A stretch of 64,000 nucleotides of DNA from Pseudogemmobacter lacusdianii (lineage in GTDB: Bacteria > Pseudomonadota > Alphaproteobacteria > Rhodobacterales > Rhodobacteraceae). Below are positions 30,962-39,837 of this stretch, piece by piece. The stretch is taken from positions 1 through 64,000 of the forward strand of contig NZ_JAVDBT010000013.1 of NCBI RefSeq assembly GCF_030848395.1. The letters run 5' to 3'. The position numbers and the translations under genes are program-made. The notes beneath the pieces are model-generated. The model made no database searches and was not told where the DNA came from. It saw only the letters and a program-made list of their open reading frames with translations. The first letter of the stretch is position 1. Every line of letters starts with the position of its first letter.

Positions 30962-31480
30962 ATGACCCAAGATACCCCCGTCACCACCGTCCCGCATGTG
31001 GATCTCAACCGCTACCTCGGCACGTGGTTTGAGCTGAAGCGCCTGCCGATGAAATGGGAAGACACCTACGCCGCCGACATCACCGCGACCTATTCGCTGG
31101 AAGAGGGCGGCAAGGTCCGTGTCGACAACCGCTGCCTCAATGATGAGGGTAAGCCCACGCAATCCATCGGTCAGGCCGAGCCGGTCGATGCCAGCAATTC
31201 CAAGCTGACCGTCACTTTCCTGCCCGAGCTGTTGCGCTGGATCCCCTTCACCAGCGGTGACTATTGGATCTTGAAGCTGGACCCCGACTATAAGGTCGCG
31301 CTGATCGGCGACCCGGATCGCCGCTACCTCTGGCTCTTGGCGCGCGAGCCGCAACTGCCGCAGGCGGTGATTGATGAATATTTGGATCATGCCCGGACCA
31401 TGGGCTATGACCTCAGCCCGCTGATCACCCCGCGCCAAAGCGGCGCTCAGGTCAGCGATGCTATGCTGGCGCAGGCTTAA
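30962..31480 (+). CDS. Lipocalin family protein (Blc-like)
   Basis: This gene encodes 172 residues with the lipocalin motif 1 YLGTWFELKRLPMKWED (18-34) and the further barrel strands typical of bacterial Blc: VRVDNRCLND, LTVTFLPE, DYWILKLDPDYKVALIGDP, and YLWLLAR with the family Arg. Blc binds lysophospholipids in the envelope of E. coli. Here the usual lipoprotein signal is absent: the protein starts MTQDTPVTTV, so it is probably cytoplasmic. Binding partners are unknown. Confidence 0.88.
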   Translation: MTQDTPVTTVPHVDLNRYLGTWFELKRLPMKWEDTYAADITATYSLEEGGKVRVDNRCLNDEGKPTQSIGQAEPVDASNSKLTVTFLPELLRWIPFTSGDYWILKLDPDYKVALIGDPDRRYLWLLAREPQLPQAVIDEYLDHARTMGYDLSPLITPRQSGAQVSDAMLAQA

Positions 31481-31485
31481 TGCAT

Positions 31486-31515
31486 AAGGGCGGAGCTTAA
31501 AACTCCGCCCTTTTT
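31486..31515 (+). terminator. Terminator after the lipocalin gene
   Basis: A perfect 10-bp stem (31486-31495 and 31503-31512) with a 7-base loop is followed by a run of five T. It begins 5 bases after the stop codon. Confidence 0.88.
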
Positions 31516-31540
31516 GTCTTTTGCGCATGTCATCACCAAA

Positions 31541-31573
31541 GCCATACGTCAGCCATACCTAAGCCAGACGTAA
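31541..31573. repeat. Array of three 11-bp direct repeats (GCCAKACST core)
   Basis: Three 11-base units start at 31541, 31552 and 31563: GCCATACGTCA, GCCATACCTAA and GCCAGACGTAA. Two of them are identical to units in the array at 12909-12952, 18 kb away. The array lies between the lipocalin terminator and the convergent yjdM gene, in non-coding DNA. It may be a protein-binding array or a spreading repeat. Confidence 0.6.
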
Positions 31574-31594
31574 AACAGCTCTCAAACTGAGACC

Positions 31595-31933
31595 TTAATC
31601 GGCGGATTTTTTCACGAACTGCGATTTCAGCCCGATCTGACCGATCCCCGGCACTTTGCAGTCAATATCGTGATCGCCATCGACCAGTCGAATGCCGCGC
31701 ACTTTGGTGCCGACTTTGATGACGGTCGAAGAACCCTTCAATTTCAGATCCTTAATGACCGTGACATTGTCGCCATCGGCCAAAAGATTGCCCACACTGT
31801 CGCGCACTTCCATCGCGGCAAGCCCGGCACCGGGCGTCCATTCATGGCCACACTCAGGGCAGGTCAGCAAAGAATCCGCCTCATAAGTATAGGCAGAACG
31901 GCATTCGGGGCACGGAGGCAGGGTATCACTCAT
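31595..31933 (-). CDS. yjdM: PhnA/YjdM family zinc-ribbon protein
   Basis: This gene encodes 112 residues. The N-terminal zinc ribbon has Cys8-x2-Cys11 and Cys25-x2-Cys28 (CPEC, CPECGHEW). The C-terminal PhnA domain has VRDSVGNLLADGDNVTVIKDLKLKGSSTVIKVGTKV-type sequence in short blocks. Despite the old name, this protein is not the phosphonoacetate hydrolase, and its role is unknown. It stands 42 bases upstream of the long coiled-coil gene's stop on the same strand. Confidence 0.92.
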   Translation of the reverse strand: MSDTLPPCPECRSAYTYEADSLLTCPECGHEWTPGAGLAAMEVRDSVGNLLADGDNVTVIKDLKLKGSSTVIKVGTKVRGIRLVDGDHDIDCKVPGIGQIGLKSQFVKKSAD

Positions 31934-31975
31934 TTCCCCAGCTTAAGCCTTTCATTCCACAACGAAAAGCCCCCC

Positions 31976-33625
31976 TTACCTTTCGGTCAATTTCAGCTCA
32001 ATCCGCCGGTTTTGCGCTTTGTCAGCCTCAGAATTGCCCGCAGCCACGGGCCGATATTCGCCAAATCCCGTCGCCGCCAACCGATCCGGCGGAAAGCCCA
32101 ATTCATCCTGCATATACCGCACCACGGATAGTGCCCGAGCTTGGCTCAACTCCCAATTGTCGCGGAACTCCCCACTGCCCGAAAGCGGCACATTGTCGGT
32201 ATGGCCATCCACCCGAATGATCCAATCAATCTCCGGCGGGATCTGGGTGCGGATATCGTTCAAGATGCTGACAACGCTTGCAATTTGCGCTTGCCCCTCT
32301 GGTGCAAGATCCGCCGCACCTAAGTTGAAAAGCACTTCTGAAGAGAAAACAAAGCGATCGCCAACGACCCGAACGCCCTCTCGCCCTTGCAAAAGCGTGG
32401 AAAGTTGGCCGAAGAACTCGGACCGGAAGCGTTCAAGATCGGCCTTTTCCGCCTCAAGCCTTTTGCGCTCGGCCTCTTCCAACTCAGCCCGGCGCTTTTG
32501 CTCGGACGCCACTTGCGCCAAGGCCGAATTCAACTGAGTGCCCAAGGTCTCAAGCTGCACTTGCGCCTCGGCGTCACGGTTTTCCGCCTCATCCAGCACG
32601 TTCTGCAAAGAGCCCAGATCGGCGCGCAGGGCGGCGATCTGTTGGTTCAAAAGCTCAACATTTCTCGCGGCTTGCAGCGATTTCTCTTGCTCAGCCAGAA
32701 GCGCTGCCTCGGCCGCAATCAAGGCCGCATCCTTGCCGGTTGCGTCCTGGGCCGCTGCCGTCCGGGCGGCGGCCAGCAGCGTCAATGTCTCCTCGGCTTT
32801 GCGACGTTGCTCTTCCAAAGCCAAGGTCATTGCCGTCAATTCGGTCTGCGCGCCTTCCAGTTTTTCGCGCAAAGCCTGCAAAGCCGCCGCATCGACGAGC
32901 CGCGCCTCTTCCGCCTTGGTCAGCTCGGTCTTGGCCGAGGCCAAAGCCGCCGCATCCGCGCTGCCCTTGGTTTCCGCCTCACGCAGCAAAGCCTCAATCG
33001 CTTCGCGGCGGGCGGCATCCAGCCGCGCCGCTTCGGTCGCGGCATCCAGCTCTTTGCGCAGGCCCGCCAAGGCCAGTTGCGCCGCTTCGGCATCGGTGAT
33101 CAGCACGGCTTTTGCCGCCTCAAGCTCCGCAACAGAGGCCGCCAGCTCTTTGGCTTCCGCCTGCGAGGCATCGCGCTCGCCCGTCACCAAAGCCAAATCC
33201 GCCAAGGCCTTATCGCGTGAGGCGAGCAAGGCCGCGACCTGCGCCTCGAACCCGGTGATCCGCGCTTCGGCCGCTGCCAGCTCTTGCTGGCGCGCTGCCA
33301 GATCGCCCTCAAGCTGCGCGATGACCGAGGCCCGCCGCTCACCCTCTGCCAAGGCCGAGGACAGTGAGGCTTGCAATTGCCCCACTTCGGCCTGCAGACC
33401 ATCAACCTTTTTCTGTTCCAACCCAAGCGCTTGCGACAAAGCGGCGACCTGATCGGTCAGTTCAGCAAGCTCACCGCTTTGGGTCGTGATCGTGTCGCGC
33501 AGCACCGATTGCATGACGGTGAAGATGGTCAGCACGAACATCAGCACCATCAAAAGCGTGGTGACGGCATCGACGAAGCCGGGCCAGATCATGCTGGAAT
33601 CGCGGCGGTGGCGCGACAGGGCCAT
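31976..33625 (-). CDS. MotB/OmpA-like protein with a very long coiled coil
   Basis: This gene encodes 549 residues. A single membrane segment lies at about 12-38 and carries Asp19 in FVDAVTTLLMVLMFVL, the place of the proton-binding Asp of MotB-type stators. A long Ala/Glu/Lys/Gln-rich coiled coil spans about 45-395. The last 140 residues are an OmpA/MotB peptidoglycan-binding domain (VDGHTDN, LSQARALSVV, NRRIELKL). The ATG starts 3 bases after the stop of the MotA/ExbB-like gene, so they form one transcript and probably one complex. Confidence 0.87.
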   Translation of the reverse strand: MALSRHRRDSSMIWPGFVDAVTTLLMVLMFVLTIFTVMQSVLRDTITTQSGELAELTDQVAALSQALGLEQKKVDGLQAEVGQLQASLSSALAEGERRASVIAQLEGDLAARQQELAAAEARITGFEAQVAALLASRDKALADLALVTGERDASQAEAKELAASVAELEAAKAVLITDAEAAQLALAGLRKELDAATEAARLDAARREAIEALLREAETKGSADAAALASAKTELTKAEEARLVDAAALQALREKLEGAQTELTAMTLALEEQRRKAEETLTLLAAARTAAAQDATGKDAALIAAEAALLAEQEKSLQAARNVELLNQQIAALRADLGSLQNVLDEAENRDAEAQVQLETLGTQLNSALAQVASEQKRRAELEEAERKRLEAEKADLERFRSEFFGQLSTLLQGREGVRVVGDRFVFSSEVLFNLGAADLAPEGQAQIASVVSILNDIRTQIPPEIDWIIRVDGHTDNVPLSGSGEFRDNWELSQARALSVVRYMQDELGFPPDRLAATGFGEYRPVAAGNSEADKAQNRRIELKLTER

Positions 33626-33628
33626 CTC

Positions 33629-34891
33629 TTAGCTCCGGCCCATGGGGCTGCGGCCCAGATGGCGGATCGCGGCGGTCAAGCCCGCGATATCGCTACGCAA
33701 ATCGCTGACCGATTCCTGCCGCCCGGCGGAAAGCTCTTCAAGTATGCGCAGCAGCTGCGTGTCGATCGAGCGCAGCCGCATCCGGCTTTCGGCATCGACA
33801 TTGTCCGCAGAAGCTTGCGTCGCTTGCACCAGCTGATCTTGGCCCGCGGCAAGCTTCGCCACCAAAGCGGCCAGGGTCGCATTCTGTTCGGCCGCTCTGG
33901 CCTGCTCCGTCTCGGCGAGACGGGCAAGCCGCTCGACGGCTGCGGTCAGCGCCGCCCCGTGTTCGGCGGCAAGCGCCTCGGCCGCGGCACGGCCAGCGCC
34001 CAAACCATTGATGGCGGCGGCAAGTCCGGCCAGCTTATCCTCCATCCCGGCGCGCGCGGCATCGGATTGCAGGTAAAGTTCTTGCAGGCTCTCCATCTGG
34101 CCCGCCATCTGGTCCAGCACCAGCGCCACACCGGATTGGTCACCCTCGCCCTCAGAGCCAAGGCCGATACGGGTGATGGAAGAAAGCCACTCTTCCAACT
34201 CGCGGTAGAAGCGGTTCTGCCCGTGACCTGCAAAAAGCTCCAACAACCCGACCACCAGCGAGCCCGCAAGGCCGAGAAGCGAGGATGAAAACGCCGTCCC
34301 CATACCGCCAAGTTGGCTTTCCAAGCCCCCCATCAGCTTGCCAAAGACATCAAGGCCGCTTTCACCTTCGGCCGGCGCAAGGCTGCGGATGGTCTCGACC
34401 ACAGCCGGAACCGTGGTGGCCAGGCCCCAGAAGGTTCCCAAAAGGCCAAGGAAAACCAAAAGGTTAATCAGGTATCGGGTGATATCCCGCGCCTCGTCAA
34501 TCCTCTGCGCCACCGATTCAAGGATCGACCGTGCCGCACTTGACGGGATGGTCAGTCTTGCCGCCTTGCGGCTGCGCAAGAGCGAGGCCAAGGGTGCCAG
34601 CAAGCGTGGCGGGGCCACCGTCTCGGCTCCGGGCTTATGGCGGACAATCGCCTCGATCCAGCTGACCGATTGGGCAAGGATGAAGACCTGCCAGAAGCAG
34701 GTGGCAATGCCGATCAGGAAGACGAAGGTGATCAGCCCGTTCAGCACCGGGTTGGTCCAGATGATCTCGATCACCGCGCCGTGGATGGCCCAAGCGCCAA
34801 GGGCGACCAATACGCTGACCAGCAGCATGGTGGTGATGGCGCGGATGGGCTGGCTGAAGGTGGTGCCCGGTTCGGTCTCGGGTCGTTCCAT
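33629..34891 (-). CDS. MotA/TolQ/ExbB-like proton channel protein
   Basis: This gene encodes 420 residues. Four membrane segments are visible near 20-42, 48-72, 142-165 and 203-228. The third contains LGLLGTFWGLATTVP and the fourth SSSLLGLAGSLVVG, the two pore helices of the MotA/TolQ/ExbB family. The remaining 190 residues are a soluble helical tail (EDKLAGLAAAINGLG and similar). It lies directly upstream of the MotB/OmpA-like gene. The pair is laid out like ZorA-ZorB but without zorC or zorD. Confidence 0.85.
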   Translation of the reverse strand: MERPETEPGTTFSQPIRAITTMLLVSVLVALGAWAIHGAVIEIIWTNPVLNGLITFVFLIGIATCFWQVFILAQSVSWIEAIVRHKPGAETVAPPRLLAPLASLLRSRKAARLTIPSSAARSILESVAQRIDEARDITRYLINLLVFLGLLGTFWGLATTVPAVVETIRSLAPAEGESGLDVFGKLMGGLESQLGGMGTAFSSSLLGLAGSLVVGLLELFAGHGQNRFYRELEEWLSSITRIGLGSEGEGDQSGVALVLDQMAGQMESLQELYLQSDAARAGMEDKLAGLAAAINGLGAGRAAAEALAAEHGAALTAAVERLARLAETEQARAAEQNATLAALVAKLAAGQDQLVQATQASADNVDAESRMRLRSIDTQLLRILEELSAGRQESVSDLRSDIAGLTAAIRHLGRSPMGRS

Positions 34892-35010
34892 GCGCGATCT
34901 GCCTGCCTTGTGTAAGCTGTCTTTGCCGGCAGCCTAGCAGGTCACGCCCAAGCCCCCAAGGGAAACCCGCGTGAAAATTGTAACACAAACCGGAGCCTAG
35001 CAGGCGCGGT

Positions 35011-35550
35011 TTAGCGGGGCGCACTCAGCCTTCGGACACGCTCGGCAAGCCATTCAAGATCGGGGTCGACAATGCCCAGATCCGCCAGATGCGCGGCGGT
35101 GGACCAAAGGTAATCGCGGTTCGGGCCGCGCCCGCCCACCGCATGGGCGATGATCTGCGCCTGTTCCTCCAGACCCAAGCCGCCGCAATATTGCCCATGA
35201 TCGGGGTCGATCACATAGGCCAAGGCCTGCATCGGGCCGGTCTGAGTTATCAGCTCTAAATGCGTCTCAAGATAAGCCGATGAGACCAATTCCCGCTCGC
35301 GCAGTGCGGCAAGCGTCTCATCCTCGGCCCCTTTGGCCACCGCGAAGGCAACACCGTCGCAATGCGCTGTGGCGGCGCGATCCAAGGCGAGAACCAACCC
35401 CGGCTCCGCCTCAGAGCCGCGATGATGGATCGAACGCATGCAAAAGCTGCGTTGCCAACCCATCGCGCGCGCGATGCGGCGCTCGGCCACTGGAAACTCG
35501 GGGTTCCAGATCAGCGATCCATAGCCAAAAACCCACATCGTTTCGCGCAA
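35011..35550 (-). CDS. Gamma-glutamylcyclotransferase, ChaC family
   Basis: This gene encodes 179 residues from a TTG at 35550 that has GGAGAG 8 bases upstream; an ATG at 35538 would remove four residues. ChaC enzymes cut glutathione into 5-oxoproline and Cys-Gly. The substrate loop FGYGSLIWNPEF (8-19) and the GxALALD-type core (GLVLALDRA) are present. A conserved glutamate lies in LREREL. gloB and gshA in this window are also glutathione genes but are not linked. Confidence 0.88.
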   Translation of the reverse strand: MRETMWVFGYGSLIWNPEFPVAERRIARAMGWQRSFCMRSIHHRGSEAEPGLVLALDRAATAHCDGVAFAVAKGAEDETLAALRERELVSSAYLETHLELITQTGPMQALAYVIDPDHGQYCGGLGLEEQAQIIAHAVGGRGPNRDYLWSTAAHLADLGIVDPDLEWLAERVRRLSAPR

Positions 35551-35613
35551 GGCTAGCTCTCCTTCTGCGCCTTCTGTTAATCATGGGCGTGAGCGCGCGA
35601 AAAGGGGCACGGG

Positions 35614-36624
35614 ATGCGGTTTTTGAAATGGCTGGCCGTGCTGGTGCTGCTGGTTTGGCTTGGCGGCTGGTATGGCGGCAAGGTCTTGCTGGAAAAGGCC
35701 GCGCCAGACGCGCTAAACGCGGCGCGCGCCCAAGGGCTGGAGGTTGAGATAACCCCGCCTGCGGTCTCGGGTTTCCCGCTGCGCTGGGAGCTGGCAGGCC
35801 GTGAGGTGACGCTGGCCGATCCCCTCCGGGGCTTGCGCTGGCAGGGGCCAGAGTTGCGCCTTTCCGCGCCGGTCTGGGCGCCTTGGTCGCTGCGGGCAGA
35901 TCTGCCAGCAGAGCAGCTTTTGACGCTGCCCGATCAGGAGCTCACCCTCACCTCCACCGCTTTGCAAGCTGGGCTGCGTGTTGGCCCCTCTCGCGACGTG
36001 CCCTTGCGCGTGGTGAGCGCCTCGGCCGAGAATCTGTCGGTGCAATCCAATCTTGGCTGGCAGATCAGCTTTGGTGAGATCGATGTCACCTTGCGCGAAG
36101 GGGTCACTCCTGCGGGTTACGATCTGACGCTGGATCTTGCCCCATTGCGACCCGATCCTGCCTTCATGCAGGCTTTGGCAAAGGTTGCTGTGCCGGAGAT
36201 GCCGCCCTCTGACTTGCCGGCGGAAGTGCAGCAGATTGACGGCGATCTGGGCATCACTTTGACCGCGCCTCTGGACCGCTTTGCCAGAGAAACCCAGCCC
36301 CAGTTACAAGCGTTGGATATTCGCGGCCTCGATATCGCATGGGGCGCGCTGACGCTTGCCGCCGAGGGCCAACTCACCGCCGATGCAACCGGCCATGCCG
36401 AGGGGCAGATCAAGCTGCAAATGCGCGGTTGGGAACGGTTGCCAGCGGTTCTGGTGGCCAGCGGAACGCTTGCCCCAAAGACCGCACCAACGGTGGCCGG
36501 TTTCCTGAACGCCATTGCCAGCCAAAGCGGCGAGCCGGGACTTTTGGCGCTGACCTTGGTGATGAAAGAAGGCCGGATGTCGCTGGGACCCTTCCCTTTG
36601 GGAGACGCTCCGCGTCTGCGCTGA
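35614..36624 (+). CDS. DUF2125 family protein, membrane-anchored or exported
   Basis: This gene encodes 336 residues that match DUF2125, a family of alphaproteobacterial envelope proteins. A hydrophobic N-terminal segment at about 5-22 (LAVLVLLVWLGGWYGG) acts as a signal anchor. The remainder is beta-rich with the family blocks PAVSGFPLRWEL and LAPLRPDPAF, and a C-terminal LALTLVMKEGRMSLGPFPLG that resembles AsmA-like or LptC-like lipid-binding folds. Function is unknown. It is divergent from chaC. Confidence 0.85.
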   Translation: MRFLKWLAVLVLLVWLGGWYGGKVLLEKAAPDALNAARAQGLEVEITPPAVSGFPLRWELAGREVTLADPLRGLRWQGPELRLSAPVWAPWSLRADLPAEQLLTLPDQELTLTSTALQAGLRVGPSRDVPLRVVSASAENLSVQSNLGWQISFGEIDVTLREGVTPAGYDLTLDLAPLRPDPAFMQALAKVAVPEMPPSDLPAEVQQIDGDLGITLTAPLDRFARETQPQLQALDIRGLDIAWGALTLAAEGQLTADATGHAEGQIKLQMRGWERLPAVLVASGTLAPKTAPTVAGFLNAIASQSGEPGLLALTLVMKEGRMSLGPFPLGDAPRLR

Positions 36625-36644
36625 TCTTCGCAAAGATCAACGCC

Positions 36645-37514
36645 TTACCGGCAATAAGACCCATTGCGATGCCGCGCTGTGTCGAGATGCAGATGGTCTT
36701 CGTGATAGCCGTCTGAGCCCGGCCCCAAGGTGGTGCCGAAGATGCCGCAAGCGCCTTTATGCGCCTTGCGCATCGTTCTATTGAAGCCGCCCAACACCGG
36801 CAAAACCTTGCCATTCGCCATCACAAAGCCACCGATATCAACCGCCTTGCCGCGGCCATGCTCGGAAACCTTCGCGCCCTTTTTGTTGTTGCGCGGGCGG
36901 CAGATGTAATGCGCTGCGATCTTCAGCTCGACCACTTCGCCGCCGTAGGCCGGTTGGACGACTTTATCAACCCAAGTGTTCAGGGCCTTGGCCGTGTCGC
37001 AGTCGATGGTCGCCGCTTGGCTCAACCGCACACCCGAGACCGAGGTGACGCGCACCCCGTCGCTCAGCCCGCATCCTTGCACCTTGGCTTTGATCGGCGC
37101 GATCTTCTCGCCCTTGATCGCCGCCACACCGCAGACCGAGCCTTTGAGCGAATTGTTTAACCGCTCTTGCTCGCGCGCAGCCTTTTTCTCGGCCCGCGTC
37201 ATCTTTCTTGGGGGCGCGGCCACCGGCTCAGGCTCTGGCATCATCGCCGCAAGGTCCAAGCCCGGCGCAGGCTTGCCCGCTGCCGCCGCCGCCACCATGT
37301 CATTGATGGCCTGAGGCCGGGTCCTCGGCCGCAATGAGACCGCCATTGCATGAGCGACAGGATCGACAGTGCTCAGCTCTGCAGGGCTTGGGATAGCAGC
37401 TGCGCCGTTTAGAAACGGATTGGCGGGCGGCTTCAGCGACTTCTCCACCGGCTCGGCTTGCGCCACAGCCACAGAGCCCAGCAACACCAAAACCGCACCA
37501 AAAGCCCGCACCAT
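36645..37514 (-). CDS. Extensin-like C-terminal domain protein (peptidase-like)
   Basis: This gene encodes 289 residues with a signal peptide (cleavage near VAQA, residue 20), a Pro/Ala-rich linker to about residue 105, and an Extensin_2 domain. The domain resembles metal-dependent D-Ala-D-Ala or L,D-carboxypeptidases: SEHGRGKAVDIGGF and YHEDHLHLD carry the His/Asp ligands. A periplasmic murein-trimming role is likely. The ATG overlaps the upstream tyrC stop by one base (TGATG). Confidence 0.87.
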   Translation of the reverse strand: MVRAFGAVLVLLGSVAVAQAEPVEKSLKPPANPFLNGAAAIPSPAELSTVDPVAHAMAVSLRPRTRPQAINDMVAAAAAGKPAPGLDLAAMMPEPEPVAAPPRKMTRAEKKAAREQERLNNSLKGSVCGVAAIKGEKIAPIKAKVQGCGLSDGVRVTSVSGVRLSQAATIDCDTAKALNTWVDKVVQPAYGGEVVELKIAAHYICRPRNNKKGAKVSEHGRGKAVDIGGFVMANGKVLPVLGGFNRTMRKAHKGACGIFGTTLGPGSDGYHEDHLHLDTARHRNGSYCR

Positions 37515-38440
37515 CAGCTACCCTTCGTAGGCTCGGCCCCGCGGCCGAAGTCAGGAGCAGCAGTATCCTGACCGGCCTCGATAATGCCACGCCGAATGGC
37601 GCGGGTTTTGGTGAAATAGGCGTGGAGATGCTCACCATCTTCCATGCGGATCGCGCGCTGCAGGACGAAAAGCTCTTCAGTGAAGCGGCCAAGGATGTCT
37701 AAGACCGCGTCTTTATTGGTCAAAAACACATCGCGCCACATCACCGGGTCGCTGGCAGCAATCCGCGTGAAGTCCCGGAAGCCGGAAGCGGAGTATTTGA
37801 TAACCTCGGATTGCGATACGCGGCGCATGTGATCGGCCACGCCGACCATCGTATAGGCGATGGCATGCGGCACATGGCTCACGACGGCCAACACCAGATC
37901 ATGATGCGCCACATCCATCTCATCGACATTGGCGCCGATGCCTTCCAAAAGCGCGCGAAGCTGGGCAATCGCCGCCGCATCACTCTCGGGCAGCGGCGTC
38001 AGAAGCCACCAGCGGTTTTGGAAAAGCGTCGCAAAGCCCGAACGGGGGCCGGAGTATTCGGTGCCCGCCAAGGGGTGGCCGGGGATGAAATGCACGCCCG
38101 CAGGGATATGCGGGGCGACAGCCTCAACCACCGCACCTTTGACCGAGCCGACGTCGGTGACCACCGCGCCGGGCTTCAGGTGTGGAGCAATCTCGGCGGC
38201 GATGGCACCCATCGCCCCCACCGGCACGGCCAGCACGATAAGATCGGCGTCACGCACGGCCTCGGCCGCAGTGACTGCGACGGAATCGCAGAAAAGCTGC
38301 AAAGCCACATCGCGGCTTTCGGCAGATTTGGCATGGCCCGCGATATGGCCCACTAGACCTGCGGCGCGCATCGCATGCGCCATAGAGCCTGCGATGAGGC
38401 CCAATCCGATCAGCGCGACTTTTCCGTAAATCTGGCTCAT
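37514..38440 (-). CDS. tyrC: Prephenate/arogenate dehydrogenase family protein
   Basis: This gene encodes 308 residues from the ATG at 38440. It converts prephenate or arogenate to the tyrosine precursor with NAD(P). The Rossmann start ALIGLGLIAGSMA is at 10-22. TDVGSVKG and HFIPGHPLAGTEYSGP are substrate motifs, and HDLVLAVVSHVPHAIAY is the helical core with the catalytic region. It follows hisC by 13 bases, an arrangement often seen in this order (hisC-tyrC). Confidence 0.93.
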   Translation of the reverse strand: MSQIYGKVALIGLGLIAGSMAHAMRAAGLVGHIAGHAKSAESRDVALQLFCDSVAVTAAEAVRDADLIVLAVPVGAMGAIAAEIAPHLKPGAVVTDVGSVKGAVVEAVAPHIPAGVHFIPGHPLAGTEYSGPRSGFATLFQNRWWLLTPLPESDAAAIAQLRALLEGIGANVDEMDVAHHDLVLAVVSHVPHAIAYTMVGVADHMRRVSQSEVIKYSASGFRDFTRIAASDPVMWRDVFLTNKDAVLDILGRFTEELFVLQRAIRMEDGEHLHAYFTKTRAIRRGIIEAGQDTAAPDFGRGAEPTKGS

Positions 38441-38453
38441 GCCGCGCCCTGCC

Positions 38454-39542
38454 TTACCTTGTGCCTTTAAACTTGGCCACGGCATGCGCCACCCGGCGGC
38501 AGCTTGCCTCATCGCCAATGGTGATGCGCAGGCAATGCGGCAGGTTATAGCCCGCCACTTGCCGTACGATCAGCCCTTCCGCCTGCAAGAAGGCATCGCA
38601 AGCCTGCGCCTCTTCGGTGCTGGAGAAGCGCGCCAGAATGAAGTTGGCATGCGACGGGTCCGAGGGGACGCCCGCTTCCTCAAGCGCTTGTGCGAGCCAA
38701 GCGCGCATCCTTGCGTTCTCGGTCCGGCATTTGGCGACGTATTCTTGATCGCGCACCGCCGCCAAAGCCGCATCCATTTGCCCGGCGGACAGGTTGAAAG
38801 GTTGGCGAATGCGGCCCAGCACATCGATGATCTCGGCCGGGCCATAGCCCCAACCCACGCGCAAACCGCCAAGCCCGTAGATCTTCGAGAAGGTGCGGGT
38901 CATCACCACATTGCTGCGGGATTCGACCAGCGAGAGGCCGCCATCGAAGCCCTCGACATATTCGGCATAAGCGCCATCCAGCACCAAGATCGCTTGGCGG
39001 GGCATGTTGTCGGCCAGACGCTCCACCTCAGACATCGGGATCATCGTGCCGGTCGGGTTATTGGGGTTGGCCAAGAAGACAAGCTTGGTACGCGGCCCAC
39101 AAGCGGCAAGGATCGCGTCGATATCGACGGTGCGATCACGCTCGGCCACCTGAATGGGGGTGGCGCCCACGGCATGGGCAAGCAGGCGATACATCAAGAA
39201 GCTATGCTCGGTGAACACCACCTCATCGCGCGGGCCGGCATAGGCTTGCGCGATGAATTGCAAGATCTCGTCGCTGCCCACGCCGCAAATCACGCGGGCC
39301 GCGTCAAGCCCGTAGACATCGGCAATCGCGCCACGCAGCTCGGCATGGTCGGTGTTGGGGTAGCGGTGCAGGTTGTGCACGGCGCGCAGATAGGCCTCGC
39401 GGGCCTTTTCAGAGGCGCCAAACGGGTTTTCATTCGACGAAAGCTTCACCGCATGCGCCACGCCGGCCACTGCGGCTTTGCCGCCGACGTAAGGAGCGAT
39501 TTCGAGAATGCCGGGCTGCGGTCGGATCAGGTTGTTCATCAT
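38454..39542 (-). CDS. hisC: Histidinol-phosphate aminotransferase
   Basis: This gene encodes 362 residues, a fold-type I PLP enzyme acting in histidine synthesis and, in this gene pair, probably also on phenylpyruvate/prephenate. The start [15 protein letters not shown] and the [11 protein letters not shown] phosphate loop are typical. The PLP lysine is Lys220 in [16 protein letters not shown], with ANPNNPTG before it. The doubled ATG at 39542/39539 follows GGGGAAG. It is the first gene of hisC-tyrC-extensin. Confidence 0.95.
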   Translation of the reverse strand: MMNNLIRPQPGILEIAPYVGGKAAVAGVAHAVKLSSNENPFGASEKAREAYLRAVHNLHRYPNTDHAELRGAIADVYGLDAARVICGVGSDEILQFIAQAYAGPRDEVVFTEHSFLMYRLLAHAVGATPIQVAERDRTVDIDAILAACGPRTKLVFLANPNNPTGTMIPMSEVERLADNMPRQAILVLDGAYAEYVEGFDGGLSLVESRSNVVMTRTFSKIYGLGGLRVGWGYGPAEIIDVLGRIRQPFNLSAGQMDAALAAVRDQEYVAKCRTENARMRAWLAQALEEAGVPSDPSHANFILARFSSTEEAQACDAFLQAEGLIVRQVAGYNLPHCLRITIGDEASCRRVAHAVAKFKGTR

Positions 39543-39722
39543 CTTCCCCAAGATTGGCCGGTTCTTAACCGGCCCGCCTGTCCAAGGCCAGCACCTTCAA
39601 GGGCTGGGGGCGCAGGATCGATGACTGCGCGGGCGATTGTGCTTTTGGCACGACAGGCTGGCGGGGGCTAGGGGGCCAAAGGTTGAGAGTCCCCCTCCCT
39701 CAGACCCCTAGGATATTTTATT

Positions 39723-39750
39723 CTGAAAGAGGATTTTGGCCCTCTTTCAG
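39723..39750. repeat. Inverted repeat in the hisC-UPF0114 gap
   Basis: A perfect 10-bp stem (39723-39732 and 39741-39750) with an 8-base loop follows CCCTAGGATATTTTATT. This layout is the C-rich-plus-ATATTT type of intergenic repeat frequent in Rhodobacteraceae. It lies about 90 bases past the UPF0114 stop, so it could also act as its terminator, though no T-run is present. The rest of the 295-base gap holds nothing I recognise. Confidence 0.55.
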
Positions 39751-39837
39751 CACTTGAAGCTCCCTACCGAAGCCTGCCCCGGCAGATCCGGGGCGGGCGC
39801 TCTTTTGGGAGCAAGCAAAGCGCAAATCAGCCCTGCC

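Noticed and set aside
31976..34891. A Zorya anti-phage system
   Set aside because: Only the motor-like pair is present; zorC, zorD or zorE genes and other defence genes are absent, so a defence label is not supported.
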